DNA from: Candidatus Staskawiczbacteria bacterium
Lineage (GTDB): Bacteria; Patescibacteriota; Minisyncoccia; Minisyncoccales; Staskawiczbacteraceae
NCBI GenBank assembly: GCA_026395215.1
Contig: JAPLZC010000010.1
Coordinates: forward strand, 204,150-263,120
Length of the DNA stretch: 58,971 nucleotides
Reading direction: 5' to 3'
Position 1 is the stretch's first letter. The number at the start of each line of letters is the position of its first letter. Made by a program: the position numbers and the translations under genes. The notes beneath the pieces were generated by a model. It was not told the origin of the DNA and did not search any database. It was given only the letters and a program-made list of their open reading frames with translations. Of this stretch, positions 17,781 through 27,396 are shown piece by piece.

Positions 17781-17785
17781 ATATT

Positions 17786-18733
17786 TTATTTAACTCGTGA
17801 GAATCTAGTGAATCCTGAGCATGGAATAATTTCTATGCCTTGTTTTTCTAATTCATCTATAAACAAATTAACTCCCAAAGAGTCTGAAGAAATATGGCCG
17901 GCTATGACAATGTTGATGTGGGCTAATTCTGCTTCTTTTTTGTGTTCTTCTGAAATATGCATTCCTACAACTGTTCCAACTCCAGCCTGTGCCATTTTTT
18001 CGTAGAGTTTTGCAGAACCCTCGGTTCCGCCGGTTATCTCAGACAAAGCAATTTTTCCGCAGTGGTTTTCTGGACTGCCTACAAATATTTTTGGCCCCAC
18101 TCCAATTTTCATTGCTTCTTTATATTCTGGAATCTCTTTCAAAATCTCAATTAACTCACCTACTTTTGATGGGTTTCTTTGTTCAACAAAATTTTTCAAA
18201 AATTTGGCCGCCAAATTATCGCAAGGAGTATGAGAGTTCATTAAGTTAACTTTTAACAATTTAGCTGCGTCAACTGTTCTCTGATGGTTTGATGCATTAA
18301 CTCCTCTGGCAACTTCAGAAATTCTTTCTTTCATCATACCCTCGGCAACATTTATTGGTACTCCATAATAGTTATAAACATCTGCCTGCAATTCCATTAC
18401 GTCTGCCAGCTGAGCCAATCCTTTTCCAATTGGGTGATGAGCTATAACCAAGTCTATGTTTCCTAGTTGTTTTGCAATTAAAATTTCATCTGAACCAACA
18501 TCTATACCAACTAAAACCCTTTTTATTTCTTTGTCATCGGCAATATTATAAACCCCAGAATCCAAATATGGGTTCTCCAAAGCATCTTTATCAAATTCTT
18601 CTTTGTCTTTGCCGGATAATTTTTCAAACTTTTGTTTTTTTCCATCCAGTAATTTTTGTACGCCATCAGAACCCCTGAAATCAGAGTCAATTCCCATTTT
18701 TACAGATAATTTTTGTATATCTTGAATCTTCAT
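17786..18733 (-). CDS. NIF3-like (Nif3/YbgI family) protein
   Basis: VIAHHPIGKG, NAIVAGHISSDS-like metal-binding motifs. Confidence 0.85.
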   Translation of the reverse strand: MKIQDIQKLSVKMGIDSDFRGSDGVQKLLDGKKQKFEKLSGKDKEEFDKDALENPYLDSGVYNIADDKEIKRVLVGIDVGSDEILIAKQLGNIDLVIAHHPIGKGLAQLADVMELQADVYNYYGVPINVAEGMMKERISEVARGVNASNHQRTVDAAKLLKVNLMNSHTPCDNLAAKFLKNFVEQRNPSKVGELIEILKEIPEYKEAMKIGVGPKIFVGSPENHCGKIALSEITGGTEGSAKLYEKMAQAGVGTVVGMHISEEHKKEAELAHINIVIAGHISSDSLGVNLFIDELEKQGIEIIPCSGFTRFSRVK

Positions 18734-18743
18734 AACTACTCTT

Positions 18744-18896
18744 TTATTTTACCACTTTTGCTGGGCTAAGTTTATTATATATCTCTTTAATCATTTCCTC
18801 CTGTTTTTTAACATCCCAAAATTGGCGTCTTATCTGCGCCTTCTGTCTTGCAATAAATTTTCTGACTGACCCTGACAATTTTTTTCTTGTTTCCAT
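18744..18896 (-). CDS. Small conserved-looking protein, 50 aa (METRKKLSGSVRKFIARQKAQIRRQFWDVKKQEEMIKEIYNKLSPAKVVK)
   Basis: ATG-to-TAA frame filling the gap; below the ORF track cutoff; basic/helical. Confidence 0.6.
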   Translation of the reverse strand: METRKKLSGSVRKFIARQKAQIRRQFWDVKKQEEMIKEIYNKLSPAKVVK

Positions 18897-18957
18897 AATA
18901 AAAAGACATCTTTTATATGTCTTCTATACTCTAACATAGATTACCGTAGATAGCAAA

Positions 18958-20166
18958 TTATCTATTTTTTAATGCGTCTCGGGCGATTTGGCGATCGTCC
19001 CACGGAATTTTTTTGCCGTTTTCCAAACACATCCAGGGCTCTGACCCCTTTCCAGTAATTACAACAACCTCCCCAGGTTGCGCAAGTTTTATTGCAGTAT
19101 TTATTGCTTCTTTTCTATCTAATATTATTTGGGCTTTAGGACCAGCTGTTTTAGCAACCTCATTTATAATTTCCATTGGCTCTTCATCATACGGATCTTC
19201 ATTGGTGATTATAATTTCTTTACAATATTTTCCTGCCAGTTCTCCCAACACCGGCCTTTTCCATTTATCTCTCCCGCCCCCGCAAGACCCCAAAACACAA
19301 ACCATATTTTCATCCTTAAAAGTTTTATAAACGGCTTCAAGTTGTTCTGGGGTGTGCGCATAATCTACAACAACCTTTATGGGAGTTTCGGCCACAATTT
19401 CCATTCTACCTGGAATACCGGGATACCCTTTGGGTCTTTTTTCCAGTGCCCTTTTGCTTACTGTGTCGTCAATCCCATAAGCTCTGGCAACAGAAATTGC
19501 AGCCATTGCGTTCATTAAGTTAAACTCTCCCTCCATATTTAATTTAATTCCAGCGTCTTTGGCATCTTCCATACAAAATTCTACTATTTTGTTTGCGGGA
19601 ATATCCAAAAAGTATTTTGCATTTTGGTCATCTGCGTTTATAACGTGTATATTTTTTGTCACTTTAAAAAGTTTGAGTTTTTCGTTTCTATAATTTTCAA
19701 AACCTCCATGGCTTTCAATGTGCTCGGGAGTTAGGTTTGTAAAAACAGCGCAATCAAAATTTATAAACTTGTGCCTAAATTGTCTAATTCCCTCTGATGT
19801 CACTTCTAAAACAACATATTTACAACCTGCCCTTCTCGCCTGTGCTAAAAATTTCTGAATCACAAAACGCCCGGGCATTGTCATCTTATACTTGTTCTCC
19901 CACTCTTTATTGGCAACTTTAAATCTTATTGAAGAAAGCGAAGCAACTTTTTCTCCTTTCTCTTCTAAAATTCTTGTAATAAAATCTGTAGTTGTTGATT
20001 TCCCGCTGGTTCCCGTAACCCCAATTATTTTCATGTTTTTGTTATGGAAAACCCTGCCTGCCGGCAGGCAGGCAAAAAACACAGCCCCAATTAAAGCCCA
20101 ACAAAAATGATAGCCTCTCAACAGAAATTTCGGTATAAATTTTTTAATTATTTCTTTAAAAGTCAT
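18958..20166 (-). CDS. Mur ligase family protein (MurE-like)
   Basis: IGVTGTSGKSTTTDFI, FTNLTPEHIESHGGFENYRNEKLKLF, VDYAHTPEQLEAVYKTFK, GCGGGRDKWKRP. Confidence 0.9.
   Translation of the reverse strand: MTFKEIIKKFIPKFLLRGYHFCWALIGAVFFACLPAGRVFHNKNMKIIGVTGTSGKSTTTDFITRILEEKGEKVASLSSIRFKVANKEWENKYKMTMPGRFVIQKFLAQARRAGCKYVVLEVTSEGIRQFRHKFINFDCAVFTNLTPEHIESHGGFENYRNEKLKLFKVTKNIHVINADDQNAKYFLDIPANKIVEFCMEDAKDAGIKLNMEGEFNLMNAMAAISVARAYGIDDTVSKRALEKRPKGYPGIPGRMEIVAETPIKVVVDYAHTPEQLEAVYKTFKDENMVCVLGSCGGGRDKWKRPVLGELAGKYCKEIIITNEDPYDEEPMEIINEVAKTAGPKAQIILDRKEAINTAIKLAQPGEVVVITGKGSEPWMCLENGKKIPWDDRQIARDALKNR
20053..20072. repeat. CCTGCCTGCCGGCAGGCAGG inside Mur ligase gene
   Basis: Exact copy. Confidence 0.95.
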
Positions 20167-20241
20167 TATTTATAATTTAGCACACATTACACATAAAAAA
20201 AAGCCGACACGTTGTGCCAGCCATACTATTACAGAGCAAAT

Positions 20242-20451
20242 TCAATACCTTGGCTTTTCAACAAACCTACATTTTTTCTTATCCCAGACAAAGTCTCCGA
20301 TAGCTTTTTTTTCAAAATAAACTACAACACCGCCAAATGCCAGTTTTCGTACTGTATATTCAAAATCTCCCGCATGCAAGACACATATTTCGCACTTTAA
20401 TACTTTATACATATTCTGAGTCAAAAATCCCGCCAGCTGTTCGCTGTTCAT
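20242..20451 (-). CDS. Hypothetical small protein
   Basis: 69 aa ORF with long hairpin in its 5' leader. Confidence 0.55.
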   Translation of the reverse strand: MNSEQLAGFLTQNMYKVLKCEICVLHAGDFEYTVRKLAFGGVVVYFEKKAIGDFVWDKKKCRFVEKPRY

Positions 20452-20493
20452 GAGTATGCTCCTTTACGTTGTTAATGGACTATCAAAAAGAAA

Positions 20494-20556
20494 ACCTCTT
20501 TTTGAGAAGAGGCGTTTTATGATTTAAGTTGAAAACGCGCCTTCTCTAAGAGAGGT
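20494..20556. repeat. Long imperfect inverted repeat upstream of 20451 ORF
   Basis: AACCTCTTTTTGAGAAGAGGCGTTTT ... AAAACGCGCCTTCTCTAAGAGAGGTT. Confidence 0.7.
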
Positions 20557-20635
20557 TAATAATGCTAATAATTATTGTAGAAAGCCTGTAATTCATGATT
20601 ATTTATAATCTACTCCAACCCACTTTGTTTGTCAA

Positions 20636-21193
20636 CTATTTACCTAAGGTTTTTAAGGCCTGCTTAATGCGCTCTTCGGGATCTTTAGCAGAAACTCGGC
20701 TTAGGGCGTCTTTGGCTTGTTGTTTGGAAAAACCAAGTTGTACTAAAGTATCTTCGGCGGGATCTGAAGAACCTTTTTTGTGACCATCTAGCATTTTTAT
20801 TTTACCTGTAAGCTCTAAAATTATTGTCATTGCTTTTTTAGCGCCAATACCCGGAACGCCCTCAAAGACTTTTTCGTCCTGTCTTAATATCCTGTCTTTT
20901 ATTTTTTCCAAAGAACCCAAGGCTGAAATATCTAAAGCTGACTTTGGCCCGACTCCGCGGATTTCCATCAATGTCTCAAAAAATTCCAAACCCTCGTAGG
21001 TTGAAAACCCGTATAAATCTAATGCTTCTTCTTTAACATTTTGATAGGTAAAAAGCTTGATTGGCTCGCCAATTGCTGGTAATGTTATTATGCTTTGCCT
21101 ATTCAAATAAACCTTGTAGCCAACATTATTGACTTCAAGTATAATAAACTTATCCCTCTTTAAAATAATTTTCCCACTTAAATAAGCTATCAT
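20636..21193 (-). CDS. ruvA: Holliday junction branch migration protein RuvA
   Basis: MIAYLSGKIILKRDKFIILEVNNVGYKVY...RGVGPKSALDI...GVPGIGAKKA. Confidence 0.95.
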   Translation of the reverse strand: MIAYLSGKIILKRDKFIILEVNNVGYKVYLNRQSIITLPAIGEPIKLFTYQNVKEEALDLYGFSTYEGLEFFETLMEIRGVGPKSALDISALGSLEKIKDRILRQDEKVFEGVPGIGAKKAMTIILELTGKIKMLDGHKKGSSDPAEDTLVQLGFSKQQAKDALSRVSAKDPEERIKQALKTLGK

Positions 21194-21206
21194 ACTTATA
21201 TAGTAT

Positions 21207-23171
21207 ATGAAATTTGAGTTAAAATCAAAATTTGAGCCTACGGGTGACCAGCCTCGGGCTATAAAACAGCTTACTGAGAATCTTGAAAATGGGGTAAAAG
21301 ACCAGGTGCTTTTGGGCGTCACGGGATCTGGCAAAACTTTCACAATGGCTAAGGTTATAGAAAAAATGCAAAAGCCAACTTTGATTATTTCACCTAACAA
21401 AACTTTAGCCGCCCAACTTTACCAGGAGATGAAAGAATTTTTCCCAAACAATGCGGTACACTATTTTGTTTCATATTATGACTACTATCAGCCTGAAGCC
21501 TATATCCCCCAGTCAGACACATATATAGAGAAGGATGCAAAAATTAATGAAGAAATAGACAGACTTAGGCACGCGGCAGTCCAAGATGTAACTGCAAGGA
21601 AAGATGTTATTGTGGTTGCCTCAGTTTCTTGTATTTACAACATTGGTTCACCGGAAAACTATGGGGGCACATCTTTAGAAATTAAGCAGGGACAAAAAAT
21701 TAAAAGGAAAGATTTCCTGTTTTTGCTAACCGGCTTGCAATATCAAAGAAATGATCTTGAGTTTAAACCCGGGACTTTTCGCGTTAGAGGAGACACGGTT
21801 GAAATTAATTTGGTAACTGGCGAAAAAATAGTACGTGTGGAATTTAACGGCGATAGTATCGCCCAAATCTCTGAATTATCACCCGATTTAGTTAGTAGCC
21901 AGAAGTTAGTAGTTAGCAGTTACCGTCTATTCCCCGCAACCTTTTGGGTAGCCCCACAAGAAAAATTAAAAATTGCTATTAACAATATAAAACTTGAATT
22001 AAAAGATCAGCTGGCAAAATTAAAAAAGATCGGAAAAAATTTAGAGGCTGAAAGATTGGAACAGAGAACAAATTATGATTTGGAAATGTTGGAAGAAACC
22101 GGCCGATGCCAAGGTATAGAAAATTATTCTTCCCATATGGAATTTAGAAAACCCGGACAAGCCCCCTTCTCTCTGGTAGATTATTTTGGTTACTTTAATA
22201 AAAATGACTCTTTGATGTTTATAGATGAATCACACATTTCTATTTCTCAAATTCGGGCAATGTCAGTGCAAGATAAAATAAGGAAACAAACACTTATTGA
22301 TTTTGGCTTCCGCTTGCCGTCTGCCATTGATAACCGACCATTAAATTTTAAAGAATTTGAAGAAAGGCAAAAGCAAACTATTTATGTTTCAGCAACTCCG
22401 GCTGACTTTGAAAAGCAAAAAGCCGACAATAATATAATAGAACAATTAATCAGGCCAACTGGTTTGCTAGAGCCATCAATAGAAATTAAAAAAACTGAAA
22501 ACCAAATTAAAGATTTAGTGGAGGAAATAAAAAAACAGGTTGAGAAAAAACATAGGACATTGGTTGTAACTATCACAAAAAGACTGGCCGAAGAAATTTC
22601 TGACTACCTAACCGAACATGGCATAAAAACACAGTACTTACACTCTGAAATAAAAACAATGGAAAGGCCAAAAATATTAAAAGATTTCAGAGAGGGTAAA
22701 TATGACGTGCTGGTTGGAATAAACTTATTGAGAGAAGGGCTAGATTTGCCAGAGGTTTCTTTGGTGGCAATTTTAGATGCCGACAAAGAAGGCTTTTTGA
22801 GAAACGAAACAACATTAATACAAACAATGGGCAGAGCTGCGCGCCACATAAATGGCCGTGTAATTTTGTACGCTGACAAAACAACCACCTCAATGAGGTC
22901 GGCTATTAATGAAATAACTAGAAGAAGAAAAATTCAAGAAGACTATAATAAGAAAAATAATATAACCCCAACAACAATAATATCTGGCATCCGCGACTGG
23001 GGCTTTTACAAAAACCCTTCGACAAGCTCAGGGCAAGAGAGTATCAGTGAGGAATTTTTTGCAATTCATGACAAAAAACTTTTAGAAAAAGAAATGAAAA
23101 TCGCCGCCAAAAATTTAGATTTTGAAAGAGCGGCAGAGATAAGAGATCTAATAAAAAAACTGGGAAAATAA
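21207..23171 (+). CDS. uvrB: Excinuclease ABC subunit B
   Basis: GDQPRAIKQL, GVTGSGKTFTMAKV, YVSYYDYYQPEAYIP, C-terminal UVR motif. Confidence 0.98.
   Translation: MKFELKSKFEPTGDQPRAIKQLTENLENGVKDQVLLGVTGSGKTFTMAKVIEKMQKPTLIISPNKTLAAQLYQEMKEFFPNNAVHYFVSYYDYYQPEAYIPQSDTYIEKDAKINEEIDRLRHAAVQDVTARKDVIVVASVSCIYNIGSPENYGGTSLEIKQGQKIKRKDFLFLLTGLQYQRNDLEFKPGTFRVRGDTVEINLVTGEKIVRVEFNGDSIAQISELSPDLVSSQKLVVSSYRLFPATFWVAPQEKLKIAINNIKLELKDQLAKLKKIGKNLEAERLEQRTNYDLEMLEETGRCQGIENYSSHMEFRKPGQAPFSLVDYFGYFNKNDSLMFIDESHISISQIRAMSVQDKIRKQTLIDFGFRLPSAIDNRPLNFKEFEERQKQTIYVSATPADFEKQKADNNIIEQLIRPTGLLEPSIEIKKTENQIKDLVEEIKKQVEKKHRTLVVTITKRLAEEISDYLTEHGIKTQYLHSEIKTMERPKILKDFREGKYDVLVGINLLREGLDLPEVSLVAILDADKEGFLRNETTLIQTMGRAARHINGRVILYADKTTTSMRSAINEITRRRKIQEDYNKKNNITPTTIISGIRDWGFYKNPSTSSGQESISEEFFAIHDKKLLEKEMKIAAKNLDFERAAEIRDLIKKLGK
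23015..23033. repeat. CCCTTCGACAAGCTCAGGG inside uvrB (encodes PSTSSGQ)
   Basis: Palindromic arms CCCT..AGGG; in-frame insert NPSTSSGQE. Confidence 0.85.
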
Positions 23172-23182
23172 CCCCAGTTTTT
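23156..23182 (+). terminator. Terminator overlapping the uvrB stop codon
   Basis: AAAACTGGG/CCCAGTTTT with T-run. Confidence 0.75.
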
Positions 23183-23192
23183 TAAATTTAAA

Positions 23193-23408
23193 TTATTTTT
23201 CTACCAATAGTTCCCTTACTTTTTTAATTGCTTTATCGCGCTCTTGGTTTAACAAAAAAACATTTTTAAGAACAGCTAAAAGCTCCAGCCTTTCTTCACG
23301 GTCCATTTTTGGCAATCCATCAAGCAAAAATTTCTCCTGCTCTTTGTTGATACCAAGCTTAGTTATAAACTCCTGAAAATTTTTATTTGATAAAAATGAT
23401 TTAGTCAT
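23193..23408 (-). CDS. Hypothetical protein
   Basis: 71 aa, coding-like composition, adjacent to 23410 gene. Confidence 0.6.
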   Translation of the reverse strand: MTKSFLSNKNFQEFITKLGINKEQEKFLLDGLPKMDREERLELLAVLKNVFLLNQERDKAIKKVRELLVEK

Positions 23409-23409
23409 A

Positions 23410-25380
23410 TTATATTTCTTTTTTTACTACCGATTCCATAACAGCAAAAAACCAATCTAATAATCCATCCTTACGTTTCCAACAGTCTTTATAAAAGTTT
23501 CTACTTTTATTATTGTCCATTCTCTTTTTTAATTTTTCGGGGTTTATTCCTTTAACGCCGAGCTTTTCTGCTAAATAACCGCTTAAAATAGTCGCATCTT
23601 CCTCGGCTTCTCCCGTCAAATCTTGCAACCCACCCCCCCTTTCACCACTTTCATCAGCTATTGCATCTTTAGCCAGCTTAAAATACACATCAACCATTGA
23701 TGTTTTTTCCGGTTTATTAGCTTTACTTGTTTTTCCCTCTCCAAATTCTTTTTCTATTTTTTTCGCCCTAGCCGGAGTTTTCTCGACCGGTTTTTTTTCC
23801 GCTTCTTTTTTTATATATTCTTGGATTATTCTTTCTTTAGCTATCTGATATACTTTCTCAATTCCCCCTTCTGCCTTTTCAGGAGATTCTGCCAATTCTT
23901 TTATACGTCGCTCCATTTCTTCTTTAATTCTTTCAACACGATCTGTATCCCACATCTTTTCCAACTTTGCACGAGCCTGAGACTCAGAAAATTTATTATA
24001 ATCTCCACCGGCATTATCTACAAAATCAGCATATTCTTTCACATTCATTTCTTTATAAGATCCAGCCTGTGTTGGAACTTCCATTTTTTTCCCACCAAAC
24101 AATTGAAATCCCTTTTTCCTTATTTCGTGAGGTTTATACCCTTGTTCTAAGAGGCCATAAAATTGTTCTCCTTTTATTCCATTTTTATCGGCAAGCGTTA
24201 TTACACTTGCATGAAATAGGTCCCTATTAAATTTCTGGAATGCCTCTTCTTTTTCCTGAGCCGAAGCATATTTTTTGAATATTTCTATTTTGCCAACTTT
24301 ATTATCGTATGTTCTGTCAAATTCATACCGAGAAACTTCTAATTTAACTCCCAGCTTTTTTTGATATTTACTTCTCTGCTTTTCTGGAAGATTCAAATAT
24401 GCCTGGTATTCTTTATTAAACAATTCATTCTTTTTCTGATTTTGCTTTTCTTTTTCTCTTTGTCTTTGTCTTTCAACACCCTCTTCAATATATTTTTCTC
24501 TTGATCCATTAAACTTATCAATCCATTCAGTCGCCTTCACAGTTAAGTTTTCTCCCATTGTCTTTTCAGCAATTTCTTTCCTCATTAAAAATAATTCTTC
24601 GAGCTCTTTTGTTTTACTTGCAACAAAAATTTCTGCTGCCGCATCGCCTCCAAGCGCTTTTTCCTTTTGACTTTCAAGTTCCTTCTGCTCCTTTTCAAAT
24701 TTCTCCTGTAAATAATTTAGCAGCAAAAATGGTGTTTCCGGAGGGACATTGCCTTTTTTTATATCGGCCCTAAGCACTCCTATCCTGTCCATTCGCTCAC
24801 GCACTGTTTTATATTCTGGTTTGTTCACTTCTGCTGCAGCCCCCATACCACCTTTTTCTTTAGAACCCAAAACCAAACTGATTTTCCATTCATCGGAAGC
24901 ATTGTCGGGGATAACTCTTCCCTCCTTCTTCATTGCATCTTCGTTATTTCCAAACCACTCCAAGGCAAACTCTCTGTATAACCCATCGGCATCTTTAGCC
25001 AAAAAACCATCAGCGGCTTTTATTGTTCCGCTATCAACTTTAGTTGTCTCAACAATAATGCCTCTGACTATTTCATCTTCTTGTTTTTGAAAAAGATTTA
25101 TTTCAAGTTGTTCTTCGGTTTCAGCTTCTACTTTTTCTAAGGTGACTTCCGGTTTTGGTGCTTCTCCTTCGGGTTGTTTATCTGCTTTTTTTTCATTAAG
25201 AATTCTCTGTGCCGCTTCTGGCGTTAGCCCATTTATTTGTTTTTTAGTATAACCCTTCTCTGCTAACTGTTTTTCAATTGGACCACTAACCACTAGAGGA
25301 ATTTCCACAGGAAAATCGGCAGAATTTAATTCGCTAAAATCATTTTTCTGCTCGCTTGAACCTGGTTCTTTTTTTGCCAT
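23410..25380 (-). CDS. Hypothetical highly charged protein
   Basis: 656 aa uninterrupted ORF, Lys/Glu-rich. Confidence 0.8.
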   Translation of the reverse strand: MAKKEPGSSEQKNDFSELNSADFPVEIPLVVSGPIEKQLAEKGYTKKQINGLTPEAAQRILNEKKADKQPEGEAPKPEVTLEKVEAETEEQLEINLFQKQEDEIVRGIIVETTKVDSGTIKAADGFLAKDADGLYREFALEWFGNNEDAMKKEGRVIPDNASDEWKISLVLGSKEKGGMGAAAEVNKPEYKTVRERMDRIGVLRADIKKGNVPPETPFLLLNYLQEKFEKEQKELESQKEKALGGDAAAEIFVASKTKELEELFLMRKEIAEKTMGENLTVKATEWIDKFNGSREKYIEEGVERQRQREKEKQNQKKNELFNKEYQAYLNLPEKQRSKYQKKLGVKLEVSRYEFDRTYDNKVGKIEIFKKYASAQEKEEAFQKFNRDLFHASVITLADKNGIKGEQFYGLLEQGYKPHEIRKKGFQLFGGKKMEVPTQAGSYKEMNVKEYADFVDNAGGDYNKFSESQARAKLEKMWDTDRVERIKEEMERRIKELAESPEKAEGGIEKVYQIAKERIIQEYIKKEAEKKPVEKTPARAKKIEKEFGEGKTSKANKPEKTSMVDVYFKLAKDAIADESGERGGGLQDLTGEAEEDATILSGYLAEKLGVKGINPEKLKKRMDNNKSRNFYKDCWKRKDGLLDWFFAVMESVVKKEI

Positions 25381-25425
25381 ATTTCAATTTTACCACTAAA
25401 AATCCAAAAGTCAAAACAAAAAAAA

Positions 25426-25445
25426 TAGGACGACCGTTCGTCCTA
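25426..25445 (-). terminator. Terminator of radical SAM gene
   Basis: TAGGACGA/TCGTCCTA with T-run on minus. Confidence 0.85.
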
Positions 25446-25464
25446 CATACTCGCCCAAATGGGC

Positions 25465-26958
25465 CTACGAGTTATTGTTTTTTGCAAACCTCCAGAAGTG
25501 TAACCTGTATACCCAGAATGTTACTGCTTCAGAAAAGGCTCGCCTATGCTTAAAAAATGCCAGCGACAATGTCCGCCAGTAATAAAAGCTGGTCCTAAAA
25601 CCGCCGAATATCCCTATGCGCCAGACAGATGAAAAAAATAAAGAAACGTCGCTTGCAGTCACTTTCCTGGCCACCTTTTTGGTGGTATTATATTCTCTCA
25701 GGAAAACACGTATTCTTTCATAGTATTCCCTAGGAGAATAGACTGTCTTTAAAACATCCTTGTATCCTTGTACAAGAGTTCCAACTGGCATTTTGCAAGC
25801 AAAGTTTGGCCGGCAATCAGTGTTATTACCCGATGCCTGTTCCTGTAATCTGCCTTCTTCCTCCATTTTTTTATACAGCAGACTTCCCTTGGAAGCCTGA
25901 AGCATACTAAGCATTGGGAAAATTATCCCTGTTTTCCGATAGAATTCAATATGCTGTTTGAAAATATCCGGGCCGTCGTGATCAAACCCAAAAATGAACC
26001 CAGACAGTGTAACTAAACCATGGTTATGAATTTTTTTTACGTCAGCACACATATCGCGGTTGACGTTTTGCGTTTTACCGCATTCAATAAGAGATTCCTT
26101 GTTGGGCGTTTCCAAACCTAGAAAAACCTTTTTGAATCCGGCCTTAACCATTAGATCCATTAGATCTTCGTCGTCAGCAAGAGTAATATCGGCTTCCACT
26201 GTGAATTCATACGGGTATTTGTGAGTAATCTGCCAACCAACAAGTCTTAGCAACATAGCTTTTACCTTTGCTTTGTTACCAATAAAATTGTCGTCGGCCA
26301 CCATGATTCCTCCTCTAAACCCCGTCTTGTACAGAGCGTCTAACTCGCGCAAAAATTGCTTCGGCAATTTTGCCCGCGGAGTGCGACCATTGAGATTAGC
26401 CACTGCACAAAATTCACACTTATATGGACAACCTCTCACAAATTGGACAAGCATAGATGCGTAATATCTTGGATTGATCAACCCCCACAAAGGGATTGGC
26501 GAAGCAGACATATCAGGGAAAGTGTTGGGCGGAGAAAGATAAACCTTTTTTGCCCTATACAACGCCAGATCATTCAAAAATTGTGGCATTATATTTTCCA
26601 CTTCTCCCAGCAGAAAATGCCTTACACTAGGAAATTCTTCACAGCCTTTTTCAAGGATTGGGCCTCCCATAACTACAGGGATTTCCATTCTTTCGCAACG
26701 CTTAAGCACTTCTTGCGTTGAATCATTTTGCGTTATCATGGCGCCGACAAAAACATAGTTTGCCCATCTGATATCTTCATCAGTGAGCTTACAAACGTTT
26801 AGGTCAACTAACTTCTTTTCCCATGATTCCGGAAGCATGGCAGCCACCGTAAGCAGTCCCAGCGGAGGGAAAGCTGCTCTTTTACCAATAATCCTCAGAA
26901 GGTATTTCCACCCCCAGAAGGTTACTTTGAACTCGGGATAAACCAAAAGGACTCTCAT
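25465..26958 (-). CDS. B12-binding domain radical SAM protein
   Basis: RGCPYKCEFCAVANLNG (CxxxCxxC), N-terminal cobalamin-binding-like domain. Confidence 0.9.
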   Translation of the reverse strand: MRVLLVYPEFKVTFWGWKYLLRIIGKRAAFPPLGLLTVAAMLPESWEKKLVDLNVCKLTDEDIRWANYVFVGAMITQNDSTQEVLKRCERMEIPVVMGGPILEKGCEEFPSVRHFLLGEVENIMPQFLNDLALYRAKKVYLSPPNTFPDMSASPIPLWGLINPRYYASMLVQFVRGCPYKCEFCAVANLNGRTPRAKLPKQFLRELDALYKTGFRGGIMVADDNFIGNKAKVKAMLLRLVGWQITHKYPYEFTVEADITLADDEDLMDLMVKAGFKKVFLGLETPNKESLIECGKTQNVNRDMCADVKKIHNHGLVTLSGFIFGFDHDGPDIFKQHIEFYRKTGIIFPMLSMLQASKGSLLYKKMEEEGRLQEQASGNNTDCRPNFACKMPVGTLVQGYKDVLKTVYSPREYYERIRVFLREYNTTKKVARKVTASDVSLFFSSVWRIGIFGGFRTSFYYWRTLSLAFFKHRRAFSEAVTFWVYRLHFWRFAKNNNS

Positions 26959-27115
26959 GTTTGTCTCCTGTTTTTCTTACTACTCGGTTAGGTAGTCAAT
27001 AATGACAAAGAACGAAACGGTAGAGCAAACTACCACCTATAATATAACACGTGTTTACTACTATTGCAAAAAAAACTATTATCTGGTATTATATGTTTAT
27101 ATAAATTATATAACT

Positions 27116-27379
27116 ATGGCAATAACAGAATCAGCAAAAAAAGCAATCAGACAATCTGCCAAAAGACATGAGCAGAACGTAGTCTATAAGGACAAAATAA
27201 AAAAGCTTGTTAAAGAAGCTAGAGCTTTAGTTTTGGCAAAGAAAATGACCGAGGCAAAAAAGCTTTTACCGGAAATATATAAAGCTTTTGACAAGGCCGC
27301 CAAGGTTGGCGTAATCAAAAAAAATAATGCCTCAAGGCATAAGTCACGTCTCACAAAATTAATAGACAAAAAAATCTAG
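27116..27379 (+). CDS. rpsT: 30S ribosomal protein S20
   Basis: MAITESAKKAIRQSAKRHEQNVVYKDKIK; start reassigned to ATG 27116. Confidence 0.92.
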   Translation: MAITESAKKAIRQSAKRHEQNVVYKDKIKKLVKEARALVLAKKMTEAKKLLPEIYKAFDKAAKVGVIKKNNASRHKSRLTKLIDKKI

Positions 27380-27396
27380 GGCAAACCTAGATTTTT

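Noticed and set aside
20636-21400. 254-aa version of RuvA in the ORF track
   Set aside because: Extra N-terminus overlaps uvrB and lacks similarity; the family start MIAYLSGKI is at 21193.
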